A stretch of 64,000 nucleotides of DNA from UBA1941 sp046329555 (GCA_046329555.1 JAXLUK010000002.1:372001-436000); one strand, 5' to 3'; counted from the stretch's first letter, positions 52,706-61,796 are shown. The notes: a model not told the origin generated them from the letters alone. Translations and numbers: made by a program.

Positions 52706-54808
52706 CTATTGTAATTGTTTGCTATAGGCACTGATAAAAATGGCGCCTAAATTTTTATGCGGTGGAATATAATCCAGAAACCTACCGTAAGATTCCGTTC
52801 CTTTCAAGCGGGCATCTACAGTTTTCCAGATTTGCTGCCAGTCTACGTCGGTTCCTTCCCGAATATTATCAGCCAGCGCCTTTACTATGGGATTATTCAC
52901 CTGAAATACACCAATTTGCTTAGATGAGATTATACGAACTTCGGGAGAACGGTCGATAATGCTGCTTAACTTGTGATAACCCCCGCAACTACCCAGTACA
53001 AAAATTCGTGTGCCAGGCGTGGTTTTGTCAATGGTTTTTGAAGCATAGTAGCTGTGTCCGCGATGTACCAGCACATCCGGTATCAAATGCAGACTATCAA
53101 AGAAGTGTTCCAAATAAGCCTGCCCCTCATATTCCTGTTTGGGTTTGTTGGCATAAATATCAACCAGCTTTCCATTTGAAGCGCGAATGACCGTATATAG
53201 TGGATGCGACTCATCAACCACCCAATTCTTATCTTTAAATGTGCTAACAAACGACCGATACGACCACTCACCATCATCATCATCATAAAAATTCATGTAC
53301 CAGATGCACCGACCATTATTGGCAAACAGCTGCCCTGAAGGCAATACATTTATTGGTGCCAGATGATATTGCTGTTGAATTTGCTGATACCAATTCCCCT
53401 GAAACATTTGCTGACTACCAAACAAAGCTTGCAATAAGCCATAAATGGCTATGCCACTTTTGTTTTGGCGCAATTGACACTGCTCGTATTCTGTTGCTAC
53501 CGTTCTTTGTACAATATCGCGCGCTGCTGAATCACTGATACTGGTATAAGCGTCTGCCACTTCAACCGCCTCTGAAAGTTTGCCTTCAGCAACGCCCAGA
53601 TTTGCAGCAAATTTGACCATCAATATATTTCGGCGTTCTGCACTCATCGTAGTTAGAAACGCGTCGAGTTTACCATAGGCTGCACATTGTTTGACGAACG
53701 TTCTGAAGCGCAAATCATTCATTCTTCGTAAAAAATCAAACCCATCTTCTTTACCCAACTTTACCGTCAATCTTTTGTAAATACCGTTGAAGGAAGAAGT
53801 GAAAATATCTTCTTCACTATATACAATTAATACATACAAGGCTTCGGCGCTTAAGCTGTTCACTGCTGCAAAACGAATTGCCTCGTTATTCTCATTGTGC
53901 AAATCATTGACCTCACGCACTAACTTAAGTGCTGCTATTTCCAGCTCTTTTTCTACAGAGTAAGCAGCCCGCATATTTTTACGTATACGCGTTTGCCATA
54001 ACTGCTGAAAGAAAGCACGGTTATTCTTTGTAATAGAATCAGCCTGCCGGATAGTGAGTTTACCGGAAACCAAATCATCCATTAACACCATCGCATTGGA
54101 CTTTTTCCCATAGGCGTCAATAATCTTTCTGAAAATCACCAAAGAAGTATCGCCACTTGCCTTCATCATATCATAAGCAGGATAAGCGGGCAGATAATAT
54201 GCCTTTGCTACTGTGGGTGCATAAGCAACTACGGCTTCAACCGTTTTGGCGGCATAGGGTCGCTCGGCATATTGCGCAAATTGTTGCAGTACTTCACCTG
54301 GCATAATCGTCATCGCTTCTAACAGAAAAGAATCCGCTATAGACTCATAGCGAAACAAACCTGTCAACTCCAAGGAACTGGCGTAATCGCGACGTAAAAC
54401 AGGCCATACCTGATGTTGGCGCATACCTTTTAGGGTGGCATAAAAGTGGGTGAACAGCACCTCCCAGCGAGCTACCTGACGGTAATTCCCACTATACACC
54501 CTGCGCATGGTACGAAATAGATAGTCACGATAAATCCTTCGATCTACCTCAATAAAACCACTTTGATCAATATAATTTTGTATAGAATCAATTAACTGGA
54601 AGTAGACGCGCTGCGCGATTTGATTCCGCAGTGAGTCATAGGTTTGAACCCGGCCATCTTCGCTACCATCCAGCTTGTCAATCCTAATCTGATCGCCATC
54701 AATAAAATCTACACGAGGTTGCGCCCACGTACAATACGGGATTACCAAAAGCATGGTACAAAACAACAGCATCCCAACAAAACCAATATGTCTGCTTCTA
54801 CTCATCAT
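52706..54808 (-). CDS. Secreted protein with caspase-like His/Cys pattern, shorter tandem paralogue
   Basis: A 700-residue protein with a signal peptide (residues 1-30, ending Y-C-T-W-A-Q). Residues 150-400 form a helical module shared with its upstream paralogue (A-P-T-V-A-K-A-Y-Y, A-D-S-I-T-K-N, Y-S-V-E-K-E-L-E-I-A-A-L-K-L-V-R). A conserved acidic D-D-D-D-G turn lies at 509-513. The C-terminal domain has a hydrophobic strand then H-R-G-H-S (His582, His585), a second strand then G-S-C-G-G (Cys608), and later N-N-P-I-V and P-P-H-K-N-L. This order of strand-His-Gly then strand-Cys is that of clan CD cysteine peptidases (caspase, gingipain, separase, CHAT). That is inference from motif order; I know of no described family with this set. 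Its start overlaps the stop of the paralogue. Confidence 0.75.
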   Translation of the reverse strand: MMSRSRHIGFVGMLLFCTMLLVIPYCTWAQPRVDFIDGDQIRIDKLDGSEDGRVQTYDSLRNQIAQRVYFQLIDSIQNYIDQSGFIEVDRRIYRDYLFRTMRRVYSGNYRQVARWEVLFTHFYATLKGMRQHQVWPVLRRDYASSLELTGLFRYESIADSFLLEAMTIMPGEVLQQFAQYAERPYAAKTVEAVVAYAPTVAKAYYLPAYPAYDMMKASGDTSLVIFRKIIDAYGKKSNAMVLMDDLVSGKLTIRQADSITKNNRAFFQQLWQTRIRKNMRAAYSVEKELEIAALKLVREVNDLHNENNEAIRFAAVNSLSAEALYVLIVYSEEDIFTSSFNGIYKRLTVKLGKEDGFDFLRRMNDLRFRTFVKQCAAYGKLDAFLTTMSAERRNILMVKFAANLGVAEGKLSEAVEVADAYTSISDSAARDIVQRTVATEYEQCQLRQNKSGIAIYGLLQALFGSQQMFQGNWYQQIQQQYHLAPINVLPSGQLFANNGRCIWYMNFYDDDDGEWSYRSFVSTFKDKNWVVDESHPLYTVIRASNGKLVDIYANKPKQEYEGQAYLEHFFDSLHLIPDVLVHRGHSYYASKTIDKTTPGTRIFVLGSCGGYHKLSSIIDRSPEVRIISSKQIGVFQVNNPIVKALADNIREGTDVDWQQIWKTVDARLKGTESYGRFLDYIPPHKNLGAIFISAYSKQLQ

Positions 54809-57762
54809 TACACGCCAAGTAATTTGTAATAGGTCCGTACAAAAATTGATTCCAAATTTTTATGTGGAGGAACATAATCAGCGAACATCGGATTGCTGCC
54901 AACTTTCTGACGCATTTCTTCCCAAAACAACTTCCAGCGAATATCCTTATTCTGCCGCAAGTATTCGTTCAATGCAAAAATAATGGGGTCGTTAACCGGT
55001 GCAACACCTACCTGCCGCGTGCTGATGAATTGTGCTTCGGGTGCATTTCGCAAGGCTAGATTCAACTGATAAAAACCACCACAACTGCCAACCACCACCA
55101 GGCGCGCCACATCGGGCACGCGGGTCAGTGTTTTTGCAGTATGAAAACTATGCCCCCGGTGAATGATTACGGTAGGCTGATAATTATTCTCTTTGAAAAT
55201 TTTATTAATCGCTTCATCGCCGCTTTCTTCTAATGTGGGTTTATTGGAGTAAATCAACACCGACTGGCCTGAAGTGCTAGACACCTTTGCGAAATTATAT
55301 CCCTCTTCCACCTTCCAGCCTTCCCGATTTCTAAAAGTATTCAAAAAGTGATCGTAAGAGGCACGGCCATCATCATCATTATAGAAATACTGGCGCTCAA
55401 CCGTTAAGTTACCATCGCGCAATTGCGCCGGATGTAACATAGATAAGGAACTGGATTTAAACTTTTGTGCTACCTGCTGATACCAATGTTTATCTATCAC
55501 GGCTTTATCGCGTGCTGCTGCTGCCAGAACACCAAACAAAACTTCGCTTTCCTGATTACCGCTTTGCTCCGCGGCTTCATACTGCCTTTTAATCTGCTGC
55601 TGCAATTCTTTAATTACATAATCGCTATTACTATTGGCAATGATCTCTGCTATAACAGCGGCTTCGCCAATGGGGTCGGCAATACTATCATCTATCAATC
55701 CCAATGACGCCATAAGCGCTTGTTGTTGTTGCCCGTTAAAAATGGAAAGCAACTCTTCAGCCTTGCCGTAATTATTACAGAGCGAAAAGAAAGATTTGAA
55801 ATGCGGCAACTGCGTTACGCTTGAAAGAAAATCTGCGTCGACACGGGCACGGCTTTTAAATCTGCTAAACAGTCCGTTGAACGTTGCAGAAAAGACTTCC
55901 TCCCTTCCAAACACCATGATGTAGTAAAGCGTTTGCGCGCAATTGGTATCTACATTGCCAAATCGTTGTTCGAATGGCAGATTCACTTTGTCGTTTATAA
56001 CGCGCACCAAACGCAACGCCTGGTAGTTTAACTCACGATCCACATTGTACGCACCGAAATACTTTTTTTGGCTGGCAATTTGAATTAATGAGCGGAAAAA
56101 CCTGACATTGTTTTCCGCCACTACCATGGCCTCGGGCAGAGAATAAACGCCACGCACCATAGCATCAAACAACAGCATTGGTTTAGATGCAAAGCCCATC
56201 GCCTTGCTCCATTCCTGCAGTTGTATGATTTCCTTACGTTGGCTATAATATAATATGGCCGACACCGGATGATTGGGATCAGCCAGGTAACGCTTAGCGG
56301 TTACCGGCGCATTTAACGCAGCTCTTTCCACCACTTCCCTACACCAGAATTTTGATTTAAATGCTTCCGTTTTCTTTAGCAACTCATCAGGTTCATATTG
56401 TGCAGCGTACAACAAAATACGCTTCGCCTGAGGCAAATCAATGAAGGAAGGTATGCGCTGAAGTGTGGCAAATAAATTCTTGGTGTAAGACAAGAAAACC
56501 TTTTCACTATCCGGGAGTTGCGGCACAAATGGCGCTACCGGTTCACTGATTACTGATTCATCTTCAGTTCTGGATTCTTCCACAGGCAAGGGCTTTTCTT
56601 CCGCTGGGGAGGTAACGGCAGCGATTGTCGGAAACACTGGTCGCTGTTCACTCTTTTCATCAAATGCCAATAGATTCAACAAGCCATTTCGCGCCGTGTT
56701 TTCTACACGATACAAAACATCTGGCAAGGTGCCGTTTTGTTGCAAATACTGTATCAAAGAAGAGAGTCTTGCCGGCTGAATATTTTGAATGAGGTTGGCA
56801 TGAATTTCATCCTGCTTCATCTTGATGCTTCTAATCAGCGCATCCATCACCCGGGGCGAACCATCACGGAAAGCTAAGGCTGCCAACAATAGCTGATCGG
56901 AAGTGGCCGTAGGCCATTGTGCATCCAAAGCAACCTGAGGTAGTTCGTTCCATTTGCGAATGCGTTCCACCGAAAGATATTTGAGCTCATTATCTACCGA
57001 CCAAACTCCTATCGGATGTTCAGTAAGCATCACCGCACCTAGCTCCTTCCAAAGCTCTTCTGCATTTCGCGTAATAGAATCAGCATGCTCAATAGAAAAA
57101 CGCTGAGTCATTAACGGATGCAACAAAAGATACGCCCTGGTGCGTACGCCAAAGCGACTGTAAATCCTCGACAACATGCGCACCTCCGGTCTGCGACTGC
57201 GATCCAGAACATCGGCCACCGCGCCTTCCAAGGCAAAGTAGCGCTTGGCATATTCGGGTGCTTTAATCATCGCTAGTTCGATGGCCTTGCGACCATCCTT
57301 TTCCGCTACTAGAAAATCGGCTTGTCGAAGCACCTCTTGCGGATTGACATTCACTTGTTCTTCCAAAAATGATGAAGCAGTAGTATCTTCAGAAAAAAAG
57401 ACAAACGCTTTTAGGGATAAACTGGGGTATGACCGAATATTAGCAGCCAGATTGCCTTGTTCTTGCCAGACTCTGATAAGCCGAACATAACGCAACACAT
57501 CAGTATAGGTATTATTCTTCAGCAGGGATTCGTCATTTACCTGATGTAAAAACTGAAGCAAGCGCCGCATATCGTTCGGTGCGGGACGTTGTGCCGCCAG
57601 CGAATCTACCAACGTAAAAAAATCGTTTTGCAGCAATGGGGAAAATTGACGAATCTCGGCCTTCTCGCTTTGTAGCAACTGCCGATAAATCACCGCACTG
57701 TCGGTTTGTGCAGCTACCCACAAAGGCCATCCTAACAAGGCGGTCATCCACCACTTCAACAT
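54808..57762 (-). CDS. Secreted protein with caspase-like His/Cys pattern, longer tandem paralogue
   Basis: A 984-residue protein, started at the ATG at 57762 because a signal peptide follows (M-L-K-W-W-M-T-A-L-L-G-W-P-L-W-V-A-A-Q). It carries the helical module twice (about 130-370 and 440-690), joined by a Pro/Glu-rich linker; the shared landmarks are A-P-x-x-A-K-R-Y and V-D-x-E-L-x-Y-x-x-x-x-x-x-R. The N-D-D-D-G turn and the C-terminal domain match the downstream paralogue: H-R-G-H-S at 868-872 and G-S-C-G-G with Cys894. The His-to-Cys spacing of 26 residues is identical in both. The stop and next start overlap as TAATG, so the pair is translationally coupled. Function unknown; a periplasmic or surface cysteine peptidase is my best inference. 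Confidence 0.75.
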   Translation of the reverse strand: MLKWWMTALLGWPLWVAAQTDSAVIYRQLLQSEKAEIRQFSPLLQNDFFTLVDSLAAQRPAPNDMRRLLQFLHQVNDESLLKNNTYTDVLRYVRLIRVWQEQGNLAANIRSYPSLSLKAFVFFSEDTTASSFLEEQVNVNPQEVLRQADFLVAEKDGRKAIELAMIKAPEYAKRYFALEGAVADVLDRSRRPEVRMLSRIYSRFGVRTRAYLLLHPLMTQRFSIEHADSITRNAEELWKELGAVMLTEHPIGVWSVDNELKYLSVERIRKWNELPQVALDAQWPTATSDQLLLAALAFRDGSPRVMDALIRSIKMKQDEIHANLIQNIQPARLSSLIQYLQQNGTLPDVLYRVENTARNGLLNLLAFDEKSEQRPVFPTIAAVTSPAEEKPLPVEESRTEDESVISEPVAPFVPQLPDSEKVFLSYTKNLFATLQRIPSFIDLPQAKRILLYAAQYEPDELLKKTEAFKSKFWCREVVERAALNAPVTAKRYLADPNHPVSAILYYSQRKEIIQLQEWSKAMGFASKPMLLFDAMVRGVYSLPEAMVVAENNVRFFRSLIQIASQKKYFGAYNVDRELNYQALRLVRVINDKVNLPFEQRFGNVDTNCAQTLYYIMVFGREEVFSATFNGLFSRFKSRARVDADFLSSVTQLPHFKSFFSLCNNYGKAEELLSIFNGQQQQALMASLGLIDDSIADPIGEAAVIAEIIANSNSDYVIKELQQQIKRQYEAAEQSGNQESEVLFGVLAAAARDKAVIDKHWYQQVAQKFKSSSLSMLHPAQLRDGNLTVERQYFYNDDDGRASYDHFLNTFRNREGWKVEEGYNFAKVSSTSGQSVLIYSNKPTLEESGDEAINKIFKENNYQPTVIIHRGHSFHTAKTLTRVPDVARLVVVGSCGGFYQLNLALRNAPEAQFISTRQVGVAPVNDPIIFALNEYLRQNKDIRWKLFWEEMRQKVGSNPMFADYVPPHKNLESIFVRTYYKLLGV

Positions 57763-57850
57763 CGGGTTAAATGTCAGAAAAATAGCAGTAGTACGCAACG
57801 GCACGTCCGCTCATCTGATACAGCAACTATTTCTACACTACCTCAAAATG

Positions 57851-58954
57851 CTATTGCATATCAGGATCAGCGCCCAACACATTGGCAGGCAATGCCTTCT
57901 CATCTTTGAGAATATCTTCTACCTGGTGAATTTTCGGAATTTGCCGGTCGGGAACATTCAAGTCGGTATTTAAAACCCGGGCAGTAGTAGAATAATTCAG
58001 ATCCAATTTCTTTCCAAACAAGCTACCAGCTGCATAGGTTGTTTGTGAAATAAAGTCAAGGACATACTTACCTTGATAGGGCTTGTACAGCACTTTTACA
58101 TTTACATTTAACGCATCCATCTTGGCAACCAGAAAGAAGCGTTTCGCTCTTTCATTATAAACATGCACTTCAACCATCCGTATGGCCTTGTTTTTGGTGA
58201 GATAAATTTTACCTCGGACCGCAATGAAGTCATCTTTCTTTTTCGGTAAATCCTGAACCGATATCACATCCAGCTCTTCTCCTTCATATTGAATACTGGC
58301 CAGATATTGATAATCATGCTTGGCTAACTCTTTCTCAGAAAACAGGTTGTTCGGATACATCACCATAGTGAGTTGAGACGGACTCATGCCATTAAAATCA
58401 AACAAACCTTTTCCTGAGTTATACAATTTGTGATCCAGCACCTGCGAGTAGGTATTATCCTGCTTTCGGTATTCATAGGAAGGCAACCAGGTATTATACC
58501 GGAAATAGTAATAATGGTTTTTCTTTCCTGAAATTTTGCTGAAATCTTTAAATACTATTTCATGCCGTGTAAAGGTGGTTGGATTATTTTCTTTCATCCG
58601 TGCCAAGGCTTCACGCAACATCCCCTTGGCATCTACGGGCTTCACTACGGTTTCATTTAATTTATACTGGCGCGACTTCAATTGCACTACGCCATTCATC
58701 GCCTTTAGTGCATCAATGCGCAACCAAACATCATCATATCCCAAATGAGAGATACGCAAGGTATCGGTTTCGGATGCGTCTGCCGCAGCCAGAACTAAAC
58801 GACCTTCGTCGTCGGTGTAGCCACCATTGAGCGTATGCCGGTTAAAAACGGCTGCATACGATACCGGATGCGCCTCTTCATCAATTACAGACAGGTTGAT
58901 CTGGCCCAGGGCCAGTAAGGGCGCAGCGGCCAGTAGCAGCAGCATTCTTTTCAT
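57851..58954 (-). CDS. Carboxypeptidase-regulatory-like domain protein
   Basis: A 367-residue secreted protein (signal M-K-R-M-L-L-L-L-A-A-A-P-L-L-A-L-G-Q). Residues 20-100 form a CarboxypepD_reg-like beta sandwich (D-E-E-A-H-P-V-S-Y-A-A-V-F-N, G-G-Y-T-D-D-E-G-R-L, R-I-S-H-L-G-Y-D-D), as found at the start of many TonB-dependent receptors. The rest is a soluble beta-rich domain (F-K-D-F-S-K-I-S-G, F-I-A-V-R-G-K-I-Y-L-T-K-N-K-A-I) seen in stand-alone Bacteroidota proteins of unknown function. It lies 88 bases before the larger of two paralogous proteins and 26 bases after the YkgJ-type gene, all on the minus strand. Confidence 0.78.
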   Translation of the reverse strand: MKRMLLLLAAAPLLALGQINLSVIDEEAHPVSYAAVFNRHTLNGGYTDDEGRLVLAAADASETDTLRISHLGYDDVWLRIDALKAMNGVVQLKSRQYKLNETVVKPVDAKGMLREALARMKENNPTTFTRHEIVFKDFSKISGKKNHYYYFRYNTWLPSYEYRKQDNTYSQVLDHKLYNSGKGLFDFNGMSPSQLTMVMYPNNLFSEKELAKHDYQYLASIQYEGEELDVISVQDLPKKKDDFIAVRGKIYLTKNKAIRMVEVHVYNERAKRFFLVAKMDALNVNVKVLYKPYQGKYVLDFISQTTYAAGSLFGKKLDLNYSTTARVLNTDLNVPDRQIPKIHQVEDILKDEKALPANVLGADPDMQ

Positions 58955-58980
58955 GTAGGCAAGATAGGAAACCTAATCGG

Positions 58981-59457
58981 TTAAAGGGGCACCTGACGTA
59001 ACTTTTCCAGCACCTCAAATACGGCCGGACAAATCGTGCTATTGAGCAAAGTAGTATTGGTGTACTCGAAAAATTCTCCGCTGTCGGTATACGGATATTT
59101 TCTACAATCACCGGGGCGTACATCGTAAATTCCGCAATAATTATCGGCACCCAAAAAAGGACAAGGACTTTGCTGCACCACATAATCACCATCTTCATCT
59201 AATCGCAGATATTGTTCAATCAATGCTGATTCGCGCAGTTTCAGGAATCGCGCAATGCGTGTGATATCAGGAGTTTTAAATCTTGGAGAAATTGTTTTGC
59301 AACAACCTGCGCATTGCAAGCAATCAATCTTTTCAAAGGCAGCTTCATGTAATGCCGGAAGATGGCGTTCCATACCACGGCGAAGTCGCGCTTTACGCAG
59401 TAATTCTTTATACAATTTGCGGTGTTGTGCCGCTGTTTTTTTCCAATCGCCCGTCAT
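58981..59457 (-). CDS. YkgJ-family Cys-cluster protein
   Basis: A 158-residue cytoplasmic protein of the YkgJ/zinc-or-iron-chelating group. The first cluster is C-L-Q-C-A-G-C-C at about 46-53. Further Cys sit in P-C-P-F-L, Y-C-G-I-Y, D-C-R-K-Y-P-Y and T-I-C-P-A, which is the usual spacing for this family (likely an Fe-S or metal site). The G-I-Y-D-V-R-P-G-D-C-R-K-Y-P block is the most diagnostic. The ATG at 59457 is used; a TTG two codons earlier is also in frame. The role is unknown. Confidence 0.88.
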   Translation of the reverse strand: MTGDWKKTAAQHRKLYKELLRKARLRRGMERHLPALHEAAFEKIDCLQCAGCCKTISPRFKTPDITRIARFLKLRESALIEQYLRLDEDGDYVVQQSPCPFLGADNYCGIYDVRPGDCRKYPYTDSGEFFEYTNTTLLNSTICPAVFEVLEKLRQVPL

Positions 59458-59476
59458 AACCAACTTCGCTAAAAAA

Positions 59477-59506
59477 ATAAAAGCCCCGAATAATCGGAGC
59501 TTTTAT
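59477..59506 (-). terminator. Terminator after the SWIB gene
   Basis: An A/T-flanked hairpin (ATAAAAGC-x-CCG / CGG-x-GCTTTTAT, loop AATAAT) has T-runs on both strands. It lies 23 bases after the SWIB gene stop on the minus strand, and just upstream of the YkgJ-type gene. Confidence 0.75.
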
Positions 59507-59529
59507 TCAAAAAAGAGAACAACAACAAC

Positions 59530-59895
59530 TTATGACAAGTGCTTGTTGATGTGCTTAGCCATTTCGAACATCGAAACCTGGCTTTTGCCACCGAATACGC
59601 TTTTCAGCGCGGCATCAGCATTGATGTTACGCTTTTCTTTTGCGTCTTGCAGTTTGTGCTTCTTAATGTACTCCCATACTTTCTTAGTCACCTCTGTACG
59701 TGGCAGCGGCTTGCTACCAACAACGGCTGCCAGTGCAGCGCTTGGTGTCATTGCCTTCATGAAGGCTGCGTTAGGAGTGCGTTTCTTAGCGGCTTTTTTA
59801 GGAGCAGCTTTCTTAGCAGCTTTTTTAGGAGCAGCTTTCTTTGGAGCAGCTTTTTTTGGCGCTGCTTTTTTAGCCTTAGCTTTTTTAGTTGCCAT
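59530..59895 (-). CDS. SWIB/MDM2-domain protein with histone-H1-like Lys/Ala tail
   Basis: A 121-residue protein. Residues 1-40 are a low-complexity Lys/Ala/Pro tail in which A-A-P-K-K recurs four times, similar to eukaryotic and bacterial H1-like proteins and likely to bind DNA. Residues 45-121 are a SWIB domain (M-T-P-S-A-A-L-A-A-V-V-G, L-P-R-T-E-V-T-K-K-V-W-E-Y-I-K-K-H-K-L-Q-D, F-E-M-A-K-H-I-N-K-H-L). SWIB proteins with such tails occur in Chlamydia and Bacteroidota; a nucleoid role is suspected. It has a terminator after it and TACTTTTA near 59920 as a possible -7 box. The tail is repetitive in DNA, so its length may vary between strains. Confidence 0.9.
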   Translation of the reverse strand: MATKKAKAKKAAPKKAAPKKAAPKKAAKKAAPKKAAKKRTPNAAFMKAMTPSAALAAVVGSKPLPRTEVTKKVWEYIKKHKLQDAKEKRNINADAALKSVFGGKSQVSMFEMAKHINKHLS

Positions 59896-60036
59896 TGTTA
59901 CGTTGATTTTGTTTCGATAAAAGTATGGTTTCCCCCTCTACAACGCCAAATTTTACCAGTGATAAGTTATGCACAAATTGTGGGTTTTCCATAGGGGGAA
60001 CCACTAAAATCCCATTGGTGCGCACCGGTTACGATA

Positions 60037-61338
60037 CTATTTTCCTAACGCTTGCTGATAAGCTTTCAGGCAGCGTTGCCTGGCCATTGCGTGATCAACA
60101 ATTGGCTGAACATAAGCAGCAGTGCCATATTCAGGCACCCAGCGACGAACGTAAGTCAATTGTTTATCGAACTTTTCCTGCTGCGATTGCGGGTTGAAAA
60201 TCCGGAAATAAGGCGCTGCATCCGTCCCCGTTCCAGCGGCCCATTGCCACCCGCCATTGTTAGCAGCTAAATCGAAATCCAGTAATTTTTCGGCAAAATA
60301 ACGCTCGCCCCAGCGCCAATCTATCAATAAATGCTTGGTCAGAAAGCTAGCGGTAACCATCCTAACCCGGTTGTGCATGTACCCTGTGGCATTCAATTCC
60401 CGCATGCCTGCATCTACCAGCGGATAGCCGGTGTTCCCCGAGCACCAACACGCAAATTCCTGCTCGTTATTCCGCCAAGCAATCTGATCGTATTCGCTGC
60501 GAAATGACCCCGTGGCCACATACGGAAAATGCCAGAGTATCTGCTGATAAAAATCTCGCCAGATTAATTCTTTTACATACACTTCATTCCTGGGCAATGC
60601 ATAAGCCAGCAACTGACGGATACTCAACGTGCCAAAACGCAAATGCACGCCTAACTGCGAGGTGCCTTGAATCGCGGGCAAATCGCGGGTTTCATGATAC
60701 CCGGAAATTATTTTTCCGGGAATAACGCGCGCCGGAAATGACGTTGCTTCTTCCTGAAATCCGATCTGTTGCAGTGAAGGAAATTGCGTTGCAGGCAGCT
60801 TGGCAAAAGCTGGTAAATATTTTTGAACCGGATAGGCTTTATAATAAAATGGCTTCAACCGGGCCAGCCATTTCCTACTATATGGTGTATAAACAGTATA
60901 CGGACTGCCATCATCTTTCAGTACTTCGTTTCCGGAAAAAATCACGTGATCTTTATACCATTTTACCAGAACGCCCTGCTGTTGTAACCATTCCGTTACA
61001 GCCACATCACGCTGCCGGGCATACGGTTCATAGTCTTCATTGGCATAAACGGCTGTAATTTTATAGCGGGTTGTTAATTCTTTCCATACCGCTAAAGGGG
61101 CTCCTTTTTCCACCAACAGCGTGCTGCCTAACGCCAGCAATTCTTCCTGCAACCGTTTTAACTCCTGATGGATGAACGCCACACGGCGGTCGTTGCGCGG
61201 TAAATCCTCCAAAATATTCGAATCGAAAATAAATACGGGCAACACCTCTTCATTTTCTCGCAGGGCGTGATATAATGCGGCATGATCATTGAGACGTAAA
61301 TCGCGCCGTAGCCACACTAGCGCTACTGATTGCTTCAT
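60037..61338 (-). CDS. phrB: Deoxyribodipyrimidine photolyase
   Basis: A 433-residue FAD enzyme using blue light to split cyclobutane pyrimidine dimers. The antenna domain starts L-V-W-L-R-R-D-L-R-L-N-D-H. The FAD-binding domain has W-R-D-F-Y-Q-Q-I-L-W, Y-P-L-V-D-A-G-M-R-E-L, G-Y-M-H-N-R-V-R-M-V, W-R-W-G-E-R-Y-F and G-W-Q-W-A-A-G-T-G-T-D-A. The last blocks contain the Trp residues of the electron-transfer chain in class I CPD photolyases. It is single-gene, cytoplasmic. The N-rich A-A-N-N-G-G-W-Q-W form points to photolyase rather than plant-type cryptochrome. Confidence 0.93.
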   Translation of the reverse strand: MKQSVALVWLRRDLRLNDHAALYHALRENEEVLPVFIFDSNILEDLPRNDRRVAFIHQELKRLQEELLALGSTLLVEKGAPLAVWKELTTRYKITAVYANEDYEPYARQRDVAVTEWLQQQGVLVKWYKDHVIFSGNEVLKDDGSPYTVYTPYSRKWLARLKPFYYKAYPVQKYLPAFAKLPATQFPSLQQIGFQEEATSFPARVIPGKIISGYHETRDLPAIQGTSQLGVHLRFGTLSIRQLLAYALPRNEVYVKELIWRDFYQQILWHFPYVATGSFRSEYDQIAWRNNEQEFACWCSGNTGYPLVDAGMRELNATGYMHNRVRMVTASFLTKHLLIDWRWGERYFAEKLLDFDLAANNGGWQWAAGTGTDAAPYFRIFNPQSQQEKFDKQLTYVRRWVPEYGTAAYVQPIVDHAMARQRCLKAYQQALGK

Positions 61339-61411
61339 GCGTCAAACATAGCGATTAGTGAGCTTGTTGCGGAGAACGGTATAATTTCTATCTTAACATC
61401 AAAATTCTTCT

Positions 61412-61783
61412 ATGAAAGGGATCGTTTTGGGCTTATTGATGGCGGTTGCCAGTTGGCTGAGTGCACAGGATGCACCAACCTCATTAATGGCTCACATGCG
61501 CTCAACCAATCAACTGCTGGCGGCGGCAGATTTTTTAAAAAGTGAACTGGTATTGGATTCTAACCAAGCTAAACGTTGCTACGACTTGCTGCTGATGCAC
61601 CACCGCCGCGCCATGAACACCGTCAACCAATCATTAACTCCAGAAGTTCAAAAGGTGTTAAGTGATCTGGATAGCAGTCTGGAAAGTAATTTGCAGATGG
61701 GTGTGCGCGAAGAACAATGGCAGCGCTACAAAAAAGTAAAACCGCAACTGGTTGCCCGGTTGCTGGCCATGGAAAAAAAATAA
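61412..61783 (+). CDS. Small secreted helical protein, 123 aa
   Basis: It has a signal peptide (M-K-G-I-V-L-G-L-L-M-A-V-A-S-W-L-S-A-Q) and about 100 residues predicted to be all helical, with L-V-L-D-S-N-Q-A-K-R-C-Y and S-L-T-P-E-V-Q-K-V-L. The two L-x-S/T-x-Q-like turns faintly recall the LTXXQ/Spy-CpxP periplasmic chaperone pattern, but the match is too weak to call. It ends 13 bases before the M20D peptidase gene and is probably co-transcribed with it. Function unknown. Confidence 0.65.
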   Translation: MKGIVLGLLMAVASWLSAQDAPTSLMAHMRSTNQLLAAADFLKSELVLDSNQAKRCYDLLLMHHRRAMNTVNQSLTPEVQKVLSDLDSSLESNLQMGVREEQWQRYKKVKPQLVARLLAMEKK

Positions 61784-61796
61784 TCCCGCCTACGGG

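Noticed and set aside
59255..59920. Open frame of 221 codons antisense to the SWIB and YkgJ-type genes
   Set aside because: It reads through the antisense of the Lys/Ala tail, giving a low-complexity Ala/Phe/Leu product; both minus-strand genes are well supported by domain motifs.
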